Source: Gemmobacter nectariphilus (GTDB lineage: Bacteria; Pseudomonadota; Alphaproteobacteria; Rhodobacterales; Rhodobacteraceae). From it: DNA of 64,000 bases. The notes below the pieces were generated by a model. That model made no database searches, was not told the origin of the DNA, and saw nothing but the letters and a program-made list of their open reading frames with translations. The stretch spans positions 29,315 to 93,314 of the forward strand of contig DYMU01000010.1 of assembly GCA_020721445.1 (NCBI GenBank). Reading direction: 5' to 3'. Positions 20,798 to 30,372 of this stretch are shown here, piece by piece; position 1 is the stretch's first letter, and the number at the start of each line of letters is the position of its first letter. Made by a program: the position numbers and the translations under genes.

Positions 20798-21286
20798 TCA
20801 GCCGCGCAGGGCGTGGCCGATCAACCGCGTGCCGGGACGGCGTTGTGTGTTGAAGCACGGGTCAACCGGGCAGGGCAGGCAGGTCAGCCGCAGGTCTGGG
20901 CCCCAGGGCATGCGGGCCAGGGCCACCATCGCCTGCCCTACACTGTGGTCGGGGTCAGGCGTCCAGTCGGGGCGTGGCAGGCGGGCAAGGGCGGTATTGA
21001 CCAACTCGGTCATCTGTTGCACGTCCATCTCGGCGACCTCGATCCCGAACGCTGTCTGGGCCACGGTGATCCCGATCAGCCGATCCGGGTCGCAAATCAC
21101 CTCAATCCCGTCTTCGGTCGTCATGCGTGGCAGGCTTTCGGCGATGGCACCGGAAAACTGGCCATTGGTTTCCCAATGCGCCAGCAGTTGGCGCAGGATA
21201 TCAAGGCTGACACCCTCAGGGGTCGGGGTGGACACTGGCGTTTGTGTGGCTGGAGATTTGACCTTACGTTGAAACAAGCCGAACAT
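20798..21286 (-). CDS. Unrecognised protein, possibly metal- or cofactor-linked
   Basis: A 162-residue protein with AAAGGATTTCC directly before its ATG, so it is very likely translated. Residues 1-25 are basic and Pro/Thr-rich; the middle is a mixed alpha/beta domain (EVICDPDRLIGITVAQTAFGIEVAEMD). The C-terminus has a CLPCPVDPCF cluster of three cysteines followed by a basic tail. I do not recognise the family. It is convergent with tgt and the first 10 bases after the tgt stop separate them. Confidence 0.65.
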   Translation of the reverse strand: MFGLFQRKVKSPATQTPVSTPTPEGVSLDILRQLLAHWETNGQFSGAIAESLPRMTTEDGIEVICDPDRLIGITVAQTAFGIEVAEMDVQQMTELVNTALARLPRPDWTPDPDHSVGQAMVALARMPWGPDLRLTCLPCPVDPCFNTQRRPGTRLIGHALRG

Positions 21287-21489
21287 GGAAATCCTTTTGT
21301 CTAGATGTGGTCAAATCCGTTCACAGGTTGGTTTGGGAACAGGGTCAGATGGCCCCCGCAGTGCAACAGACAAAAACGGCTGCAACAGGGCAAAAATCGG
21401 CAATGCCCACGCCGCGACCTGGCCCGACGCGACAGGGCTGCGGTGCGCTGTAAAGGCGCGGGGTGATTGTTAAAAACATGCAAACTTGG

Positions 21490-21519
21490 TTGAGCATTTC
21501 GGGATGGCTCTGCTATGCT
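21490..21519 (+). promoter_or_regulatory. Candidate sigma-70 promoter
   Basis: TTGAGC, 18-base spacer, TATGCT. It sits just upstream of the PAS-like zinc-ribbon gene and overlaps the ATG at 21504, which argues that translation starts further downstream. Confidence 0.45.
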
Positions 21520-21578
21520 GGAAGTGTAGCGTCTTGCCGGATCGGACCGCAAGTTTGAAGTTTTTTCAAAGTTTCTGT

Positions 21579-22145
21579 GTGGTGGACTCATCGCTTCGCA
21601 TCCTTTGGGTTGGCGGTGACTGGGATGATTTTGCCCGCAGCAATGGCGGCGTGTCCGCCCTTTCCAACACCATCCTGTCGACCCGTCTGACCGCGCATAT
21701 CGCTGATCGCGCGACGGCGGACCGGGTCAGCCAGATGGTGCAGGCGGTGCTGGAAACCCGGCGGCCGCTGCACCTGGATTACCGTTGCGACGCCCCGCAT
21801 CAGGTGCGTCGCTTTCGCCTGACGATCCAGCCGATGAAGCATGGCCGCGCGGTCATGGTGCATCAGTTGCTGGATGCGGTTCAGGTCGACCCGCCGATGG
21901 TGGCATGGCGCTATGATCCGTTGGCGCGGTCACAAAAATGCTCGGTCTGCGGGGCGGTGCTTGTCGATCAGACTTGGCTTGATCCGACCCTGCCCGAGTT
22001 CGAACACCCGTCGCGGGTGGGCTATACCACCTGTCCGACCTGCGATGCCCGGATCGCAGCGGCGCTGCGAGAGTTGGTGGAAACGGTGGCCGAAACCGAA
22101 TTTGCCGAGGTGGTGGCGCTTCAGGACCGTGACCAGACAAGGTGA
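21579..22145 (+). CDS. PAS-like protein with C-terminal zinc ribbon
   Basis: About 188 residues from a GTG at 21579 (ATG at 21504 is possible but overlaps a good promoter). The N-terminal ~105 residues start SLRILWVGGDWDDFARSNGG and continue with helices and a LDYRCDAPHQVRRFRLTIQP strand. This looks like the PAS-like fold of a known group of alphaproteobacterial single-domain proteins. The C-terminal part has CSVCG and CPTC pairs (about 45 residues apart), a likely zinc ribbon. No output domain is present. It may be a small-molecule or redox sensor acting through protein contacts, but that is inference. Confidence 0.7.
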   Translation: MVDSSLRILWVGGDWDDFARSNGGVSALSNTILSTRLTAHIADRATADRVSQMVQAVLETRRPLHLDYRCDAPHQVRRFRLTIQPMKHGRAVMVHQLLDAVQVDPPMVAWRYDPLARSQKCSVCGAVLVDQTWLDPTLPEFEHPSRVGYTTCPTCDARIAAALRELVETVAETEFAEVVALQDRDQTR

Positions 22146-22287
22146 CGCCGGCGCATCGCACCGACCCCCGATACCTTCCCGAAACCCCGATTCATTGTCG
22201 CCTGATTTCACCTTGTGGGCCGCGCCCGCGCAGGGCATCATGCCCAGCAGTCCGGGCGGCATCACACCGGCATGAACGGCGCACTGG

Positions 22288-22317
22288 TTGACTCACCCCC
22301 ACCGCCCCCCCAGATAT
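22288..22317 (+). promoter_or_regulatory. Candidate lon promoter
   Basis: TTGACT, 18-base C-rich spacer, AGATAT within the palindrome CCCCCCAGATATGGGGGG. The CCCC before the -10 recalls RpoH-type promoters, which would suit a heat-shock protease, but the -10 match is imperfect. The leader to the lon ATG is about 75 bases. Confidence 0.35.
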
Positions 22318-22396
22318 GGGGGGTGAAGAGGGGAAGGCCGGGATGCTGCCGATGATCGGGGCCGTGGTCTTCCTGCCGATGATAAGGATACGCAAG

Positions 22397-24802
22397 ATGA
22401 GCGAGCAATTTTCCCCCAGCTACCCGGTCCTGCCGTTGCGCGATATCGTGGTGTTTCCGCACATGATCGTGCCGCTGTTTGTCGGGCGCGAAAAATCGGT
22501 GCGGGCGCTGGAAGAGGTCATGCAGGACGACAAGCAGATCCTGCTGTCCAGCCAGATTGACCCGGCCATAGACGACCCGGCATCCGATGGTATCTATCGT
22601 GTGGGCGTGTTGGCCAACGTGCTGCAATTGCTGAAACTTCCCGATGGCACCGTCAAGGTGCTGGTCGAGGGCAAGGCGCGCGTCAAGATCACCCGTTTTC
22701 TGACCAACCCCAGCTTCTTTGAGGCCGAGGTCAGCGAGTTGTCTGAAACACCCGGCGACAAATCGGCCGTGGACGCCATGCTGCGCGCTGTCGCCGATGA
22801 GTTCGAGCGTTACGCCAAGATCAAGAAGAACATCCCCGAAGAGGCGCTGGCCGCCGTGTCCGAAACCCGCGAGCCTGCCCGTCTGGCCGATCTGGTGTCT
22901 GGCCATCTGGGGATCGAGGTTGCGCAAAAGCAGGCACTGCTGGAAACGCTGGATGTCTCGGAACGGCTGGAGCGGGTTTACGGCCATATGCAGGGCGAAA
23001 TGAGCGTCTTGCAGGTCGAAAAGAAGATCAAGACCCGCGTCAAGAGCCAGATGGAAAAGACCCAGCGCGAATATTACCTGAATGAGCAGATGAAGGCCAT
23101 TCAGCGCGAGTTGGGCGACGGTGAGGATGGCCAGAACGAGGTGACCGAGCTTGAGGCCCGGATCGCCCGCACCAAACTGTCGAAAGAGGCCAAGGAAAAG
23201 GCCGAGGCCGAGGTCAAGAAGCTAAAGACCATGTCGCCGATGAGTGCCGAGGCAACGGTGGTGCGCAACTATCTTGACTGGCTCTTGGGCGTGCCGTGGG
23301 GTGTGAAATCGAAGGTCAAGAAAGACCTTGGCGCTGCGCAAAAGGTGCTGGATGCCGACCATCATGGGCTGGACAAGGTCAAGGAACGCATTGTCGAATA
23401 TCTGGCGGTGCAGGCGCGTTCGACCAAGCTGAAAGGCCCGATCCTGTGCCTTGTCGGCCCGCCCGGCGTGGGCAAGACCTCGCTTGGCCGGTCGGTCGCC
23501 AAGGCCACGGGGCGCGAGTTCATTCGCATCTCGCTTGGCGGCGTGCGCGACGAGTCGGAAATCAGGGGCCATCGGCGGACCTATATCGGGTCAATGCCCG
23601 GCAAGATCATCCAAAGCCTGAAAAAGGCCAAGACCAACAACCCGTTGATCTTGCTGGATGAAATTGACAAGATGGGCCAGGATTTCCGGGGCGATCCGGC
23701 AAGCGCGCTGCTTGAGGTGCTGGACCCTGAACAGAACAGCACCTTCGTCGACCACTATCTTGAGGTGGAATACGACCTGTCGAACGTGATGTTCATCACC
23801 ACGGCCAACAGCTATAACATGCCGGGCCCGCTGATGGACCGGATGGAGATCATCCCGCTGGCCGGCTATACCGAGGATGAAAAGCGCGAGATTGCCCGCC
23901 AGCACCTGTTGCCCAAGCAGATCGCGGCGAACGGCCTGAAAAAGGGCGAGTTCGAGGTGTCGGACGCGGCGCTGACCCATGTCATCCGCTATTACACCCG
24001 CGAAGCCGGGGTGCGCAGCCTTGAGCGTGAGATTGCCAAACTGGCGCGCAAGGCGGTGACCGATATCCTGAAAGGCAACACCAAATCCGTGTCGGTCGAT
24101 GAGGCCAAGGTGGAAGAATACCTTGGCGTGCAGCGCCACCGCTATGGCCTGGCCGAACTGGAGGATCAGGTTGGCGTGGTCACCGGTCTGGCTTGGACCA
24201 GCGTCGGCGGCGATCTGTTGCAGATCGAGGCGCTTAAACTGCCGGGCAAGGGCCGGATGAAGACCACCGGCAAGCTGGGCGATGTGATGAAGGAGTCCAT
24301 CGACGCGGCAGCATCCTATGTCCGCTCGATCAGCCCGCAGATCGGGGTCAAGCCGCCGAAGTTCGAGACGATGGACATTCACGTCCACGTCCCCGATGGC
24401 GCGACGCCGAAAGACGGCCCCTCGGCTGGCTTGGCGATGGTCACGTCGATTGTCTCGGTGCTGACTGGCATCCCGGTGCGCCGCGACATCGCGATGACGG
24501 GCGAGGTGTCGCTGCGTGGCAATGCGATGCCCATCGGCGGCTTGAAGGAAAAGCTGCTGGCAGCACTGCGCGGCGGTATCAAGACCGTGCTGATCCCGCA
24601 GGAAAACGCCAAGGATCTGGCCGAGATCCCCGAGAACGTGAAACAGGGGTTGACGATCATCCCTGTCAGCCATGTGCGTGAGGTTTTGGCCGCCGCCTTG
24701 GTGCGCCAACCCGAACCGGTGGAATGGGACGAGGCCGCCGAAGAGGCCGCCGCCGCCGCACGGCTTGCCGCTGCCGAAAGCCGGGGGCAGACCGCGCATT
24801 GA
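22397..24802 (+). CDS. lon: ATP-dependent protease Lon
   Basis: An 801-residue LonA protease that degrades misfolded and regulatory proteins. The N-terminal substrate domain starts [20 protein letters not shown] coiled segment lies around residues 195-260. The AAA+ Walker A is GPPGVGKT at about 353. The protease domain ends with the Ser-Lys dyad: Ser in [11 protein letters not shown] (about 675) and Lys in GGLKEK (about 717). AAGGA eight bases upstream fixes the start at [11 protein letters not shown] stable hairpin terminator follows. Confidence 0.97.
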   Translation: MSEQFSPSYPVLPLRDIVVFPHMIVPLFVGREKSVRALEEVMQDDKQILLSSQIDPAIDDPASDGIYRVGVLANVLQLLKLPDGTVKVLVEGKARVKITRFLTNPSFFEAEVSELSETPGDKSAVDAMLRAVADEFERYAKIKKNIPEEALAAVSETREPARLADLVSGHLGIEVAQKQALLETLDVSERLERVYGHMQGEMSVLQVEKKIKTRVKSQMEKTQREYYLNEQMKAIQRELGDGEDGQNEVTELEARIARTKLSKEAKEKAEAEVKKLKTMSPMSAEATVVRNYLDWLLGVPWGVKSKVKKDLGAAQKVLDADHHGLDKVKERIVEYLAVQARSTKLKGPILCLVGPPGVGKTSLGRSVAKATGREFIRISLGGVRDESEIRGHRRTYIGSMPGKIIQSLKKAKTNNPLILLDEIDKMGQDFRGDPASALLEVLDPEQNSTFVDHYLEVEYDLSNVMFITTANSYNMPGPLMDRMEIIPLAGYTEDEKREIARQHLLPKQIAANGLKKGEFEVSDAALTHVIRYYTREAGVRSLEREIAKLARKAVTDILKGNTKSVSVDEAKVEEYLGVQRHRYGLAELEDQVGVVTGLAWTSVGGDLLQIEALKLPGKGRMKTTGKLGDVMKESIDAAASYVRSISPQIGVKPPKFETMDIHVHVPDGATPKDGPSAGLAMVTSIVSVLTGIPVRRDIAMTGEVSLRGNAMPIGGLKEKLLAALRGGIKTVLIPQENAKDLAEIPENVKQGLTIIPVSHVREVLAAALVRQPEPVEWDEAAEEAAAAARLAAAESRGQTAH

Positions 24803-24828
24803 AGGTCGGACATATTGGCTGAAACGGG

Positions 24829-24861
24829 GGGCGCTTCCAGTCGGGAGCGCCCTTTGGTTTT
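24829..24861 (+). terminator. Terminator after lon
   Basis: GGGCGCTTCC, AGTC loop, GGGAGCGCCC: a 10-bp stem with one G-T pair, followed by TTTGGTTTT. Confidence 0.75.
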
Positions 24862-24991
24862 CCGATGGCGCGCCGGGATCAAGCAGACAGTGATCCTTTT
24901 TCCAGTGGTAATGTTTCCAACCTGTGGATAAACTGGCACAATCAAACGGCTATCGCCGTCTTCGCTGTCGCGGTCTTCAGGGAGTCGTTTA

Positions 24992-25414
24992 ATGACCAGC
25001 AAACCTGCAACCAAATCTGCCCCGAAGCGTATACCCGCACCGAAAGCTGCCGCCGTGGCCGATGTCATTCCGCCGGGCGCGGTGCTGGCGGATGGCGCTA
25101 TGGAACAAGATGTTTCCCCCGCGGCGGGACGCGGCACGGCTTTGAAGCTGCGCGAATTGGTGAACCGTGTGGCCGAAGCGACGGGTGGCAAGAAAAAAGG
25201 CGTGAAGGAAATCGTCGAAGCGACATTGGCCCAACTGGGTGCGGCGCTGGACAAGGGCGAAGAGCTTAATTTGCCCGGTGTCGGCAAGGTTCGCGTCGCC
25301 CGCTTGGCCGACAAGGACGGTCGTTCGATGATGACGCTGAAGGTGCGCGGCATTGGCACCCCCCGCAAGAAAGAGCAGACAGAGGCCCTTGCAGAGGCCG
25401 ACGAAGCCGTCTAA
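24992..25414 (+). CDS. HU/IHF family DNA-binding protein with N-terminal extension
   Basis: A 140-residue protein. The HU-like body runs from about residue 50 (LKLRELVNRVAEATGGKKKGVKEIVEATLAQLGAAL) through GEELNLPGVGKVRVAR, the dimer platform, to a shortened C-terminal strand with GTPRKK. It departs from canonical HU in two ways: a lysine- and proline-rich 45-residue leader, and loss of the typical RxGRNPxTG arm motif. It probably binds DNA as a dimer but with altered bending. The typical ihfB of this window (33825) keeps the arm. It is followed by tRNA-Val. Confidence 0.8.
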   Translation: MTSKPATKSAPKRIPAPKAAAVADVIPPGAVLADGAMEQDVSPAAGRGTALKLRELVNRVAEATGGKKKGVKEIVEATLAQLGAALDKGEELNLPGVGKVRVARLADKDGRSMMTLKVRGIGTPRKKEQTEALAEADEAV

Positions 25415-25426
25415 GAGACCTCGCAC

Positions 25427-25501
25427 GGGCGATTAGCTCAGCGGTAGAGCGCTTCGTTCACATCGAAGATGTCAGCGGTTCAAATCCGTTATCGCCCACC
25501 A
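25427..25501 (+). tRNA. tRNA-Val (CAC)
   Basis: A 75-base cloverleaf with encoded CCA. Acceptor GGGCGAT/ATCGCCC, D-arm GCTC/GAGC, anticodon stem CTTCG/CGAAG with loop TTCACAT (anticodon CAC), and T-loop TTCAAAT. Confidence 0.95.
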
Positions 25502-25534
25502 TTATACGCCATTGTGAAAACAATGGCTTGCAAC

Positions 25535-25573
25535 AAAAGGCCGCTTGCCATGAATGGTAGAGCGGCCTTTTTT
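25535..25573 (+). terminator. Terminator of tRNA-Val
   Basis: AAAAGGCCGCT...AGCGGCCTTTTTT with a further inner TGCCAT/ATGGTA stem, giving a long hairpin with a six-T tail 34 bases after the tRNA. Confidence 0.9.
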
Positions 25574-25810
25574 GCAGGATGCATCATGGGCAAGGACACC
25601 TGCATGCCCCAGCAGTGTGAGGTGGGGCTTTCGCATCCCGGCCGCAGGCGCCGCGCTTGGCAGAACATCGGCGGCCTGCGCGCCCGTTCAGGATTGCACC
25701 GGCCGCCCGTCTTGTTCGCTGCATGCTTGATCGCGCAAACGTCCTTGCGGGTTTTGGCCCTTGGCAAGGCCAAGGTTTTTAGACCTTTGCCCGCTGTTGT
25801 CTTTCAGTGC
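25574..25810. other. Gene-free gap with an unexplained terminator
   Basis: No reading frame here has a ribosome site or a recognisable product. Near its right end lies a second plus-strand terminator (25759-25780) without a plus-strand gene before it. A small untranslated transcript is possible. Confidence 0.5.
25759..25780 (+). terminator. Orphan plus-strand terminator
   Basis: CCTTGGC, AAG loop, GCCAAGG, then TTTTT. Oriented for plus-strand transcription, yet the following gene (glyoxalase) is on the minus strand and the preceding one already has its own terminator. Confidence 0.7.
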
Positions 25811-26239
25811 TTACCAGTGGCCGGTGTTGCCCATGCTGAGCCATGGTTCGGCCGGGGGCAGGGCGCCGCCCTTTTGCAAAAGCTCGATCGAGATATTGTC
25901 GGGGCTGCGCACAAAGGCCATGCGGCCATCGCGGGGCGGGCGGTTGATGGTGACGCCATTGGCCTGAAGATGGGCGCAGGTGGCATAGATATCGTCCACC
26001 TCATAGGCCAGATGGCCGAAGTGTCGGCTGTCCGAGGGCAGGCCTGCGTCGCCGTCCCAGTTGAAGGTCAACTCGACCGGGCAGTCGGGCTGGCCGGGCG
26101 GAGCCATGAAGACCAGAGTGAAGCGGCCTGCTTCACTGTCCATCCGGCGGGTCTCTTCCAGCCCCAACAGCCGGTAGAAGGCCTGCGAGGCGTCAAGGTC
26201 CAGCACCCGGACCATGGTGTGCAGATATCGGATTGCCAT
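25811..26239 (-). CDS. Glyoxalase I-like VOC family protein
   Basis: A 142-residue vicinal-oxygen-chelate protein similar to lactoylglutathione lyase. The four expected metal ligands are present: His in YLHTMVRV near the N-terminus, Glu in PVELTFNW, His in FGHLAYEV, and Glu in SIELLQKG. The segment RVLDLDASQAFYRLLGLEE is the family signature. Glyoxalase I turns the methylglyoxal-glutathione adduct into lactoylglutathione. I chose MAIRYLHTMVR as the start over the longer frame. Confidence 0.9.
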   Translation of the reverse strand: MAIRYLHTMVRVLDLDASQAFYRLLGLEETRRMDSEAGRFTLVFMAPPGQPDCPVELTFNWDGDAGLPSDSRHFGHLAYEVDDIYATCAHLQANGVTINRPPRDGRMAFVRSPDNISIELLQKGGALPPAEPWLSMGNTGHW

Positions 26240-26298
26240 TGTGTCTTCCCTTTCAGTGGTGCCCGAACGATCCGCCGGAAAGGCTGGGCAATGCAACT

Positions 26299-27666
26299 TC
26301 AAAAGGAACTGGACACACCGAATGTCACACCGAAGTCAGAGGTGTCGCGGACCACAACATCCGAAAACGTCCGCGCCGCCGAAATCGTGACGGTCGGACT
26401 GAAGCCGAAAGTTTCAAGTGCGTCAAATTTCGATGTTGTCGAGATATTCACCTTCAGGTCCGGCGCGAAGCTTGGGGTCATCCAATAGTCCCGGTGCTCA
26501 AGATTTGCCTGAAACGACAGGCCGACCGGGAATTCCTTCATCGGCGGCAACCATGCAATCCCTGCCGTAGGCCCGCGCCATGCAAGCCCCGCAGCCGCGC
26601 TGTCGACCTCTTTCAGGCCGATTTCAAAAGAGACTTTGCCAAGCTGTTGCGCATTATAGGCAAGGGAAAGTCCCAGGTTTCTGGTTTGGCTGTCCAGATT
26701 TGGGCGATCTGCGTAATCCGTTGTCTCAACGCCGACCGTTCCCCCGACACCCAGCCGATTGCTTGCTGCATGAAAGACTGACAGATTTGCTGCCAGACTG
26801 TCGCTGCTGGGCTGGCCAGCCGTCCACCGTTTGCCGACCGATCCTGACAAGCGATAGACCGTGGACTGGTTCACCCCGGTTGCCCAAAGCTTCGAAAGCT
26901 CCAGTCCCAGCTCATCCTGGGCGAAGTCGGAGGCTTTTGCCGTCGGGTCAAGGCGTTTGGCCTTGTCACTCAGCACAACAGAACGGTGCGTCCAGGCAAG
27001 GTTGATCGACGCGGTCTTGCCCAGCCGATAGTGCAAGACTGCGGACCCGCCGTAGTTCCAACCCGACAGGGCCTGACTGATGGGAATGTCGACGCCTTGA
27101 AAGAAAAAGCTGTCATGCAAGCTGCCACCGTTCACGTTTTGCGATGGTCCGGCAAAAATCGAGACCCCAAAGCTCAGCGGACTGTGATCAGAGACGGTCT
27201 GATAGGCCTGCCGCAGCACCGTTTTTGCGGTCGCGTTTGGCGCGTGCAGGTCTGCCCGTCGCAGCCAGTACTTTGATACCCAGGGACGCCCGGACGCCGC
27301 AAAAGCCTCGGCCATCAGATAGGCGCCTTCGAAGCGCCCCTCTTTCGCGGTGGCCAGATGAAACCCCGTTCTGGCTGCCGCGGCCGCCTTTTCAGGGTGG
27401 CCTGCCCGGGTCAGCCCCGCCGCCAGCAACAGGTTGGCACCTGCGTCATTCGGATAGGCGCGAAGGATCTGCTGCGCGATCTTGACGGTCAGTTTGTGGT
27501 TGCCCTGCGCCAGCGCCTTGCGTGCCAAGGCCCGTGCCCCTTCCAGATCGGTCTGGACCGTGATCTGTTCTTTGGGGGCGGTAGGATCGGCATGGGCCAA
27601 TCCTTGGCCCAGATTACTGAGAGCCGTCGCAAGGACCGCTGCAACCCGCAGCGGCACATTACGCAT
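26299..27666 (-). CDS. Slam-like outer-membrane protein (surface lipoprotein assembly modifier)
   Basis: A 455-residue protein. A signal peptide (to about LAHA at residue 26) is followed by helical repeats of TPR type at about 35-140 (EGARALARKALAQGNHKLTVKIAQQILRAYP). From about 165 to the C-terminal Phe there is an alternating aromatic/polar pattern of a beta-barrel. TPR domain plus about 280-residue barrel is the architecture of Slam (DUF560) proteins, which move lipoproteins to the cell surface. Its ATG overlaps the TGA of the upstream lipoprotein gene (TGATG), so the two are translationally coupled. The family call rests on architecture and context and has not been tested by alignment. 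Confidence 0.75.
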   Translation of the reverse strand: MRNVPLRVAAVLATALSNLGQGLAHADPTAPKEQITVQTDLEGARALARKALAQGNHKLTVKIAQQILRAYPNDAGANLLLAAGLTRAGHPEKAAAAARTGFHLATAKEGRFEGAYLMAEAFAASGRPWVSKYWLRRADLHAPNATAKTVLRQAYQTVSDHSPLSFGVSIFAGPSQNVNGGSLHDSFFFQGVDIPISQALSGWNYGGSAVLHYRLGKTASINLAWTHRSVVLSDKAKRLDPTAKASDFAQDELGLELSKLWATGVNQSTVYRLSGSVGKRWTAGQPSSDSLAANLSVFHAASNRLGVGGTVGVETTDYADRPNLDSQTRNLGLSLAYNAQQLGKVSFEIGLKEVDSAAAGLAWRGPTAGIAWLPPMKEFPVGLSFQANLEHRDYWMTPSFAPDLKVNISTTSKFDALETFGFSPTVTISAARTFSDVVVRDTSDFGVTFGVSSSF

Positions 27667-28664
27667 CAGGGGCACGCCGCCGCCCCGCCGGTTGCAACGC
27701 AGTTTGACAGCACCACTTGTCCATGCTCGAACAGTTCCGAAGATGAACTTACCGGGTTGAAGACCAGCACCGCAGCGACTTCGCTTGCGTCGATACCGCC
27801 GAACAGGCCGCCATAGGTTCCTGCGGCGACATACCCTGTGGGGTCCAATCTCTGAACGCTATTGGTAAAGCTGCCGTCGGCGGCGATGTTGGTGGATGTC
27901 AGGGCAATAGCAGCCAAGGCAGGACCAGTCGAACCATCGTTGTTTATCTGGCTACGCTGATCAACACCGCCAGAAACGCGCATTTCGGCGAAATCTGCGG
28001 TGATCAGCGCACGCCCCGTTGTCCGTGTTGCTTGCTCGGGGTTCAAACTTCCGTCCGGTCCCGACGGTGTCGGTGTCCCGGTGTTGAGCAGACCAACGTA
28101 ACTGCCCGAGTAGTTGAAGCGGCCAGTGCTTTTCTGGTCATTGACCTCGGTTTCTGTCGGCACCGTGAAGACGTCTGTGCGATACATCGCACCACCGCCG
28201 TGATACTCGGCAAACTGACCGCCATCCACGGCAACCATGCTTGTCACTGTCCCTGCAGTCTTTATCAAGGCCACGACCTTGCGGTTGGAAGTCGTGCTTT
28301 GGTAGGTATAGGCCTCATACCCATTCAGATTAAGCGTTGGATCGCGATCATAGGGGCCGGACAGGTCTTGCGCATCGATCGTGATTTGCAGGGTGGGTGC
28401 AGCCGCAACCCAGTCTTGCAAAGCCGCCGCTGTCGCCGCCTGGTCCACGTTCTGGGCCACAGCCGCGGGCAGTCGCGCATCTTCGGTGGTTGTTCCATCG
28501 CCGTCAGTGCCGTCGTCGTCGCCACCGTCGACGTCGCCATCCGTCGAGCATTCTTCCGGGCTGAACGGGTTTTTACCGCAGACGGCTTCGTTGCCGAACG
28601 GGTTTCCACCGCAGCCGGCAACGGCAAGCCCGGCCACAAGGGCCGCGATCATACGCCAATACAT
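27666..28664 (-). CDS. TbpB-like surface lipoprotein, probable Slam substrate
   Basis: A 332-residue lipoprotein: short signal MYWRMIAALVAGLAV and lipobox AGC (Cys at 18). A low-complexity acidic linker follows (GDVDGGDDDGTDGDG, residues ~43-60). The C-terminal half looks like an 8-stranded TbpB-like barrel: repeated strands (TGRALITADFAEMRVSGG) and a GTYGGLFGGIDASEVAAVL motif near the end, where TbpB-type barrels have G-x-F-x-G-x-x-A-x-E-V-x-G. Such barrels are the recognition module of Slam substrates. It is the first gene of a coupled pair. The ligand is unknown; transferrin itself is unlikely in an environmental bacterium. Confidence 0.72.
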   Translation of the reverse strand: MYWRMIAALVAGLAVAGCGGNPFGNEAVCGKNPFSPEECSTDGDVDGGDDDGTDGDGTTTEDARLPAAVAQNVDQAATAAALQDWVAAAPTLQITIDAQDLSGPYDRDPTLNLNGYEAYTYQSTTSNRKVVALIKTAGTVTSMVAVDGGQFAEYHGGGAMYRTDVFTVPTETEVNDQKSTGRFNYSGSYVGLLNTGTPTPSGPDGSLNPEQATRTTGRALITADFAEMRVSGGVDQRSQINNDGSTGPALAAIALTSTNIAADGSFTNSVQRLDPTGYVAAGTYGGLFGGIDASEVAAVLVFNPVSSSSELFEHGQVVLSNCVATGGAAACP

Positions 28665-28967
28665 GATTACCTGCTCGATTTGAGTGTTCTTTTGTGGATA
28701 AAATTGCCTGTAACCCCGCAATCTGTCAACGAATCCATGCCCCTGCATCCGTTCGTGATGCAGAATTGCCGCGCACCCTTGCGATGATTACCCAACCTCT
28801 CGTATCCTGACGGCCGGTTTACGCTACATCTGCCAAAATCCGGGGATTCGAAAAATCTTCGCTTGCCGTGAAATGTCAGGCGGTGCCGCGACAGAGGCGG
28901 TCTGTGGGGTGACGGATTCAAGCCTGGGCCACCTTCTGGCCGAGCATTCCAAGGGACGGGAAACGAC
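28665..28967. other. Divergent intergenic region, lipoprotein and thyA
   Basis: A 303-base gap with no supported gene. On the minus strand a consensus -35 TTGACA (28724-28729) lies about 60 bases before the lipoprotein ATG, above an AT-rich stretch, but a good -10 is not clear. The thyA side ends in a purine-rich ribosome site. Confidence 0.5.
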
Positions 28968-29801
28968 TTGCAGCAGTATCACGACGCGCTTCGCACGGTT
29001 CTTGACCATGGCGAGCCATCGACGGACCGGACCGGCACCGGCACGATTTCGTATTTTGGCCTGCAATCGCGCTATCGTCTGTCGGATGGGTTTCCGTTGG
29101 TGACCACCAAGAAGCTGCATCTGCGGTCGATCATTCATGAGCTGTTGTGGTTCCTGTCAGGCGATACCAACATCGGCTATCTGCGCGACAACGGCGTGTC
29201 GATCTGGAACGAATGGGCCGACGAAAATGGCGACCTTGGCCCGGTCTATGGTCAGCAATGGCGGGCGTTTCCGGCTTTGGTGCCGACCGGCGACAGCAAG
29301 GATGGCAAGCCGTTGTATTTCGGGCGTGGGGTTGATCAGGTCTCGCAACTGATCGACACCATCAAGACGAACCCCGACAGCCGCCGCATGATTGTCTCGG
29401 CCTGGAACCCCGGCGACGTGCCGCGGATGGCGTTGCCGCCGTGTCACACGCTGTGGCAGGTCCGGGTTCTGAACGGGCGGTTGCATCTGCAACTGTATCA
29501 GCGGTCGGCGGACATGTTTCTTGGCGTGCCGTTCAACATTGCGTCCTATGCGCTGTTGCAGATGATGCTGGCGCATGTGACGGGCTATCAGCCGGGGGAT
29601 TTCGTGCACAGCATAGGTGATGCGCATATCTATTCCAACCATATGGATCAGGTCCGCCTGCAACTGTCGCGCAGCCCGAAGGCGCTGCCGCAGCTGCGGA
29701 TCACGCGCGATGTGGCATCGATCTTCGACTTACGATACGAGGATTTCGAGGTGGTGGGCTATGCCCCCGATCCGGCGATTTCCGCACCCGTGGCGGTCTA
29801 G
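28968..29801 (+). CDS. thyA: Thymidylate synthase
   Basis: A 277-residue enzyme converting dUMP to dTMP with methylene-THF. Translation appears to start at TTG, preceded by AAGGGACGGG; the first internal ATG would remove conserved residues. Active-site Cys is in [10 protein letters not shown] (about 158); [19 protein letters not shown] and [11 protein letters not shown] are family hallmarks. folA follows after 3 bases, so dihydrofolate formed here is recycled by its neighbour. Confidence 0.96.
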   Translation: MQQYHDALRTVLDHGEPSTDRTGTGTISYFGLQSRYRLSDGFPLVTTKKLHLRSIIHELLWFLSGDTNIGYLRDNGVSIWNEWADENGDLGPVYGQQWRAFPALVPTGDSKDGKPLYFGRGVDQVSQLIDTIKTNPDSRRMIVSAWNPGDVPRMALPPCHTLWQVRVLNGRLHLQLYQRSADMFLGVPFNIASYALLQMMLAHVTGYQPGDFVHSIGDAHIYSNHMDQVRLQLSRSPKALPQLRITRDVASIFDLRYEDFEVVGYAPDPAISAPVAV

Positions 29802-29804
29802 GCC

Positions 29805-30284
29805 ATGATCACGCTGATTGTCGCGCGGGGCCGCAACGGGGCCATTGGTCGGAACGGGGCGATCCCATGGGACGTGCCTGAGGATCTGAAGTTCTTTCAG
29901 CGCGAAACGCTGGGTGGTGCTGTGATCATGGGCCGCACCACATGGGAGGGCCTGCCGGTCAGGCCGCTGCCCAAGCGGTTCAACATTGTGGTTTCCGCGA
30001 ATGCATCGGTGGCCGAGGTTGTGGCACCTTCGGTCGCGGCGGCGATTGCCTTGGCGCAGGGGCAGGGCCAGCCGCGCATCTACGGCATCGGCGGCGCGCA
30101 AATCTATGCCGAGATGCTGCCGCTGGCCCACCGGATGCTGATTTCCGAGGTCGATCTTGAGGTTACGGATGCCGATACCTTCTTTCCGGCTTTTGACCCC
30201 GCCCTGTGGGTCAAGATCGGCCAATGGCCAGTGCGCCTGTCTGGTCCGGCATGCTGGGCGCACGAATACCTGAGGCGGCTGTAA
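29805..30284 (+). CDS. folA: Dihydrofolate reductase
   Basis: A 159-residue DHFR reducing dihydrofolate to tetrahydrofolate with NADPH. Visible are the N-terminal [19 protein letters not shown] loop, the substrate-binding Asp in DVPEDLKFF, the [15 protein letters not shown] motif, and the [10 protein letters not shown] loop. It is the second gene of the thyA-folA operon. Confidence 0.95.
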   Translation: MITLIVARGRNGAIGRNGAIPWDVPEDLKFFQRETLGGAVIMGRTTWEGLPVRPLPKRFNIVVSANASVAEVVAPSVAAAIALAQGQGQPRIYGIGGAQIYAEMLPLAHRMLISEVDLEVTDADTFFPAFDPALWVKIGQWPVRLSGPACWAHEYLRRL

Positions 30285-30372
30285 GATCACCCCTCGGACC
30301 GCGACCCGATGGCTGTCGCCTTTACCGCCGCCCGCGCCAACGGTAAGAAGCCCGCGTTCCAAGGAGGGTGGC

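Noticed and set aside
22300..22325. CCCCCCAGATATGGGGGG palindrome as a transcription terminator
   Set aside because: No T-run follows and it lies between divergent-looking noncoding sequence and lon; a promoter role is more plausible.
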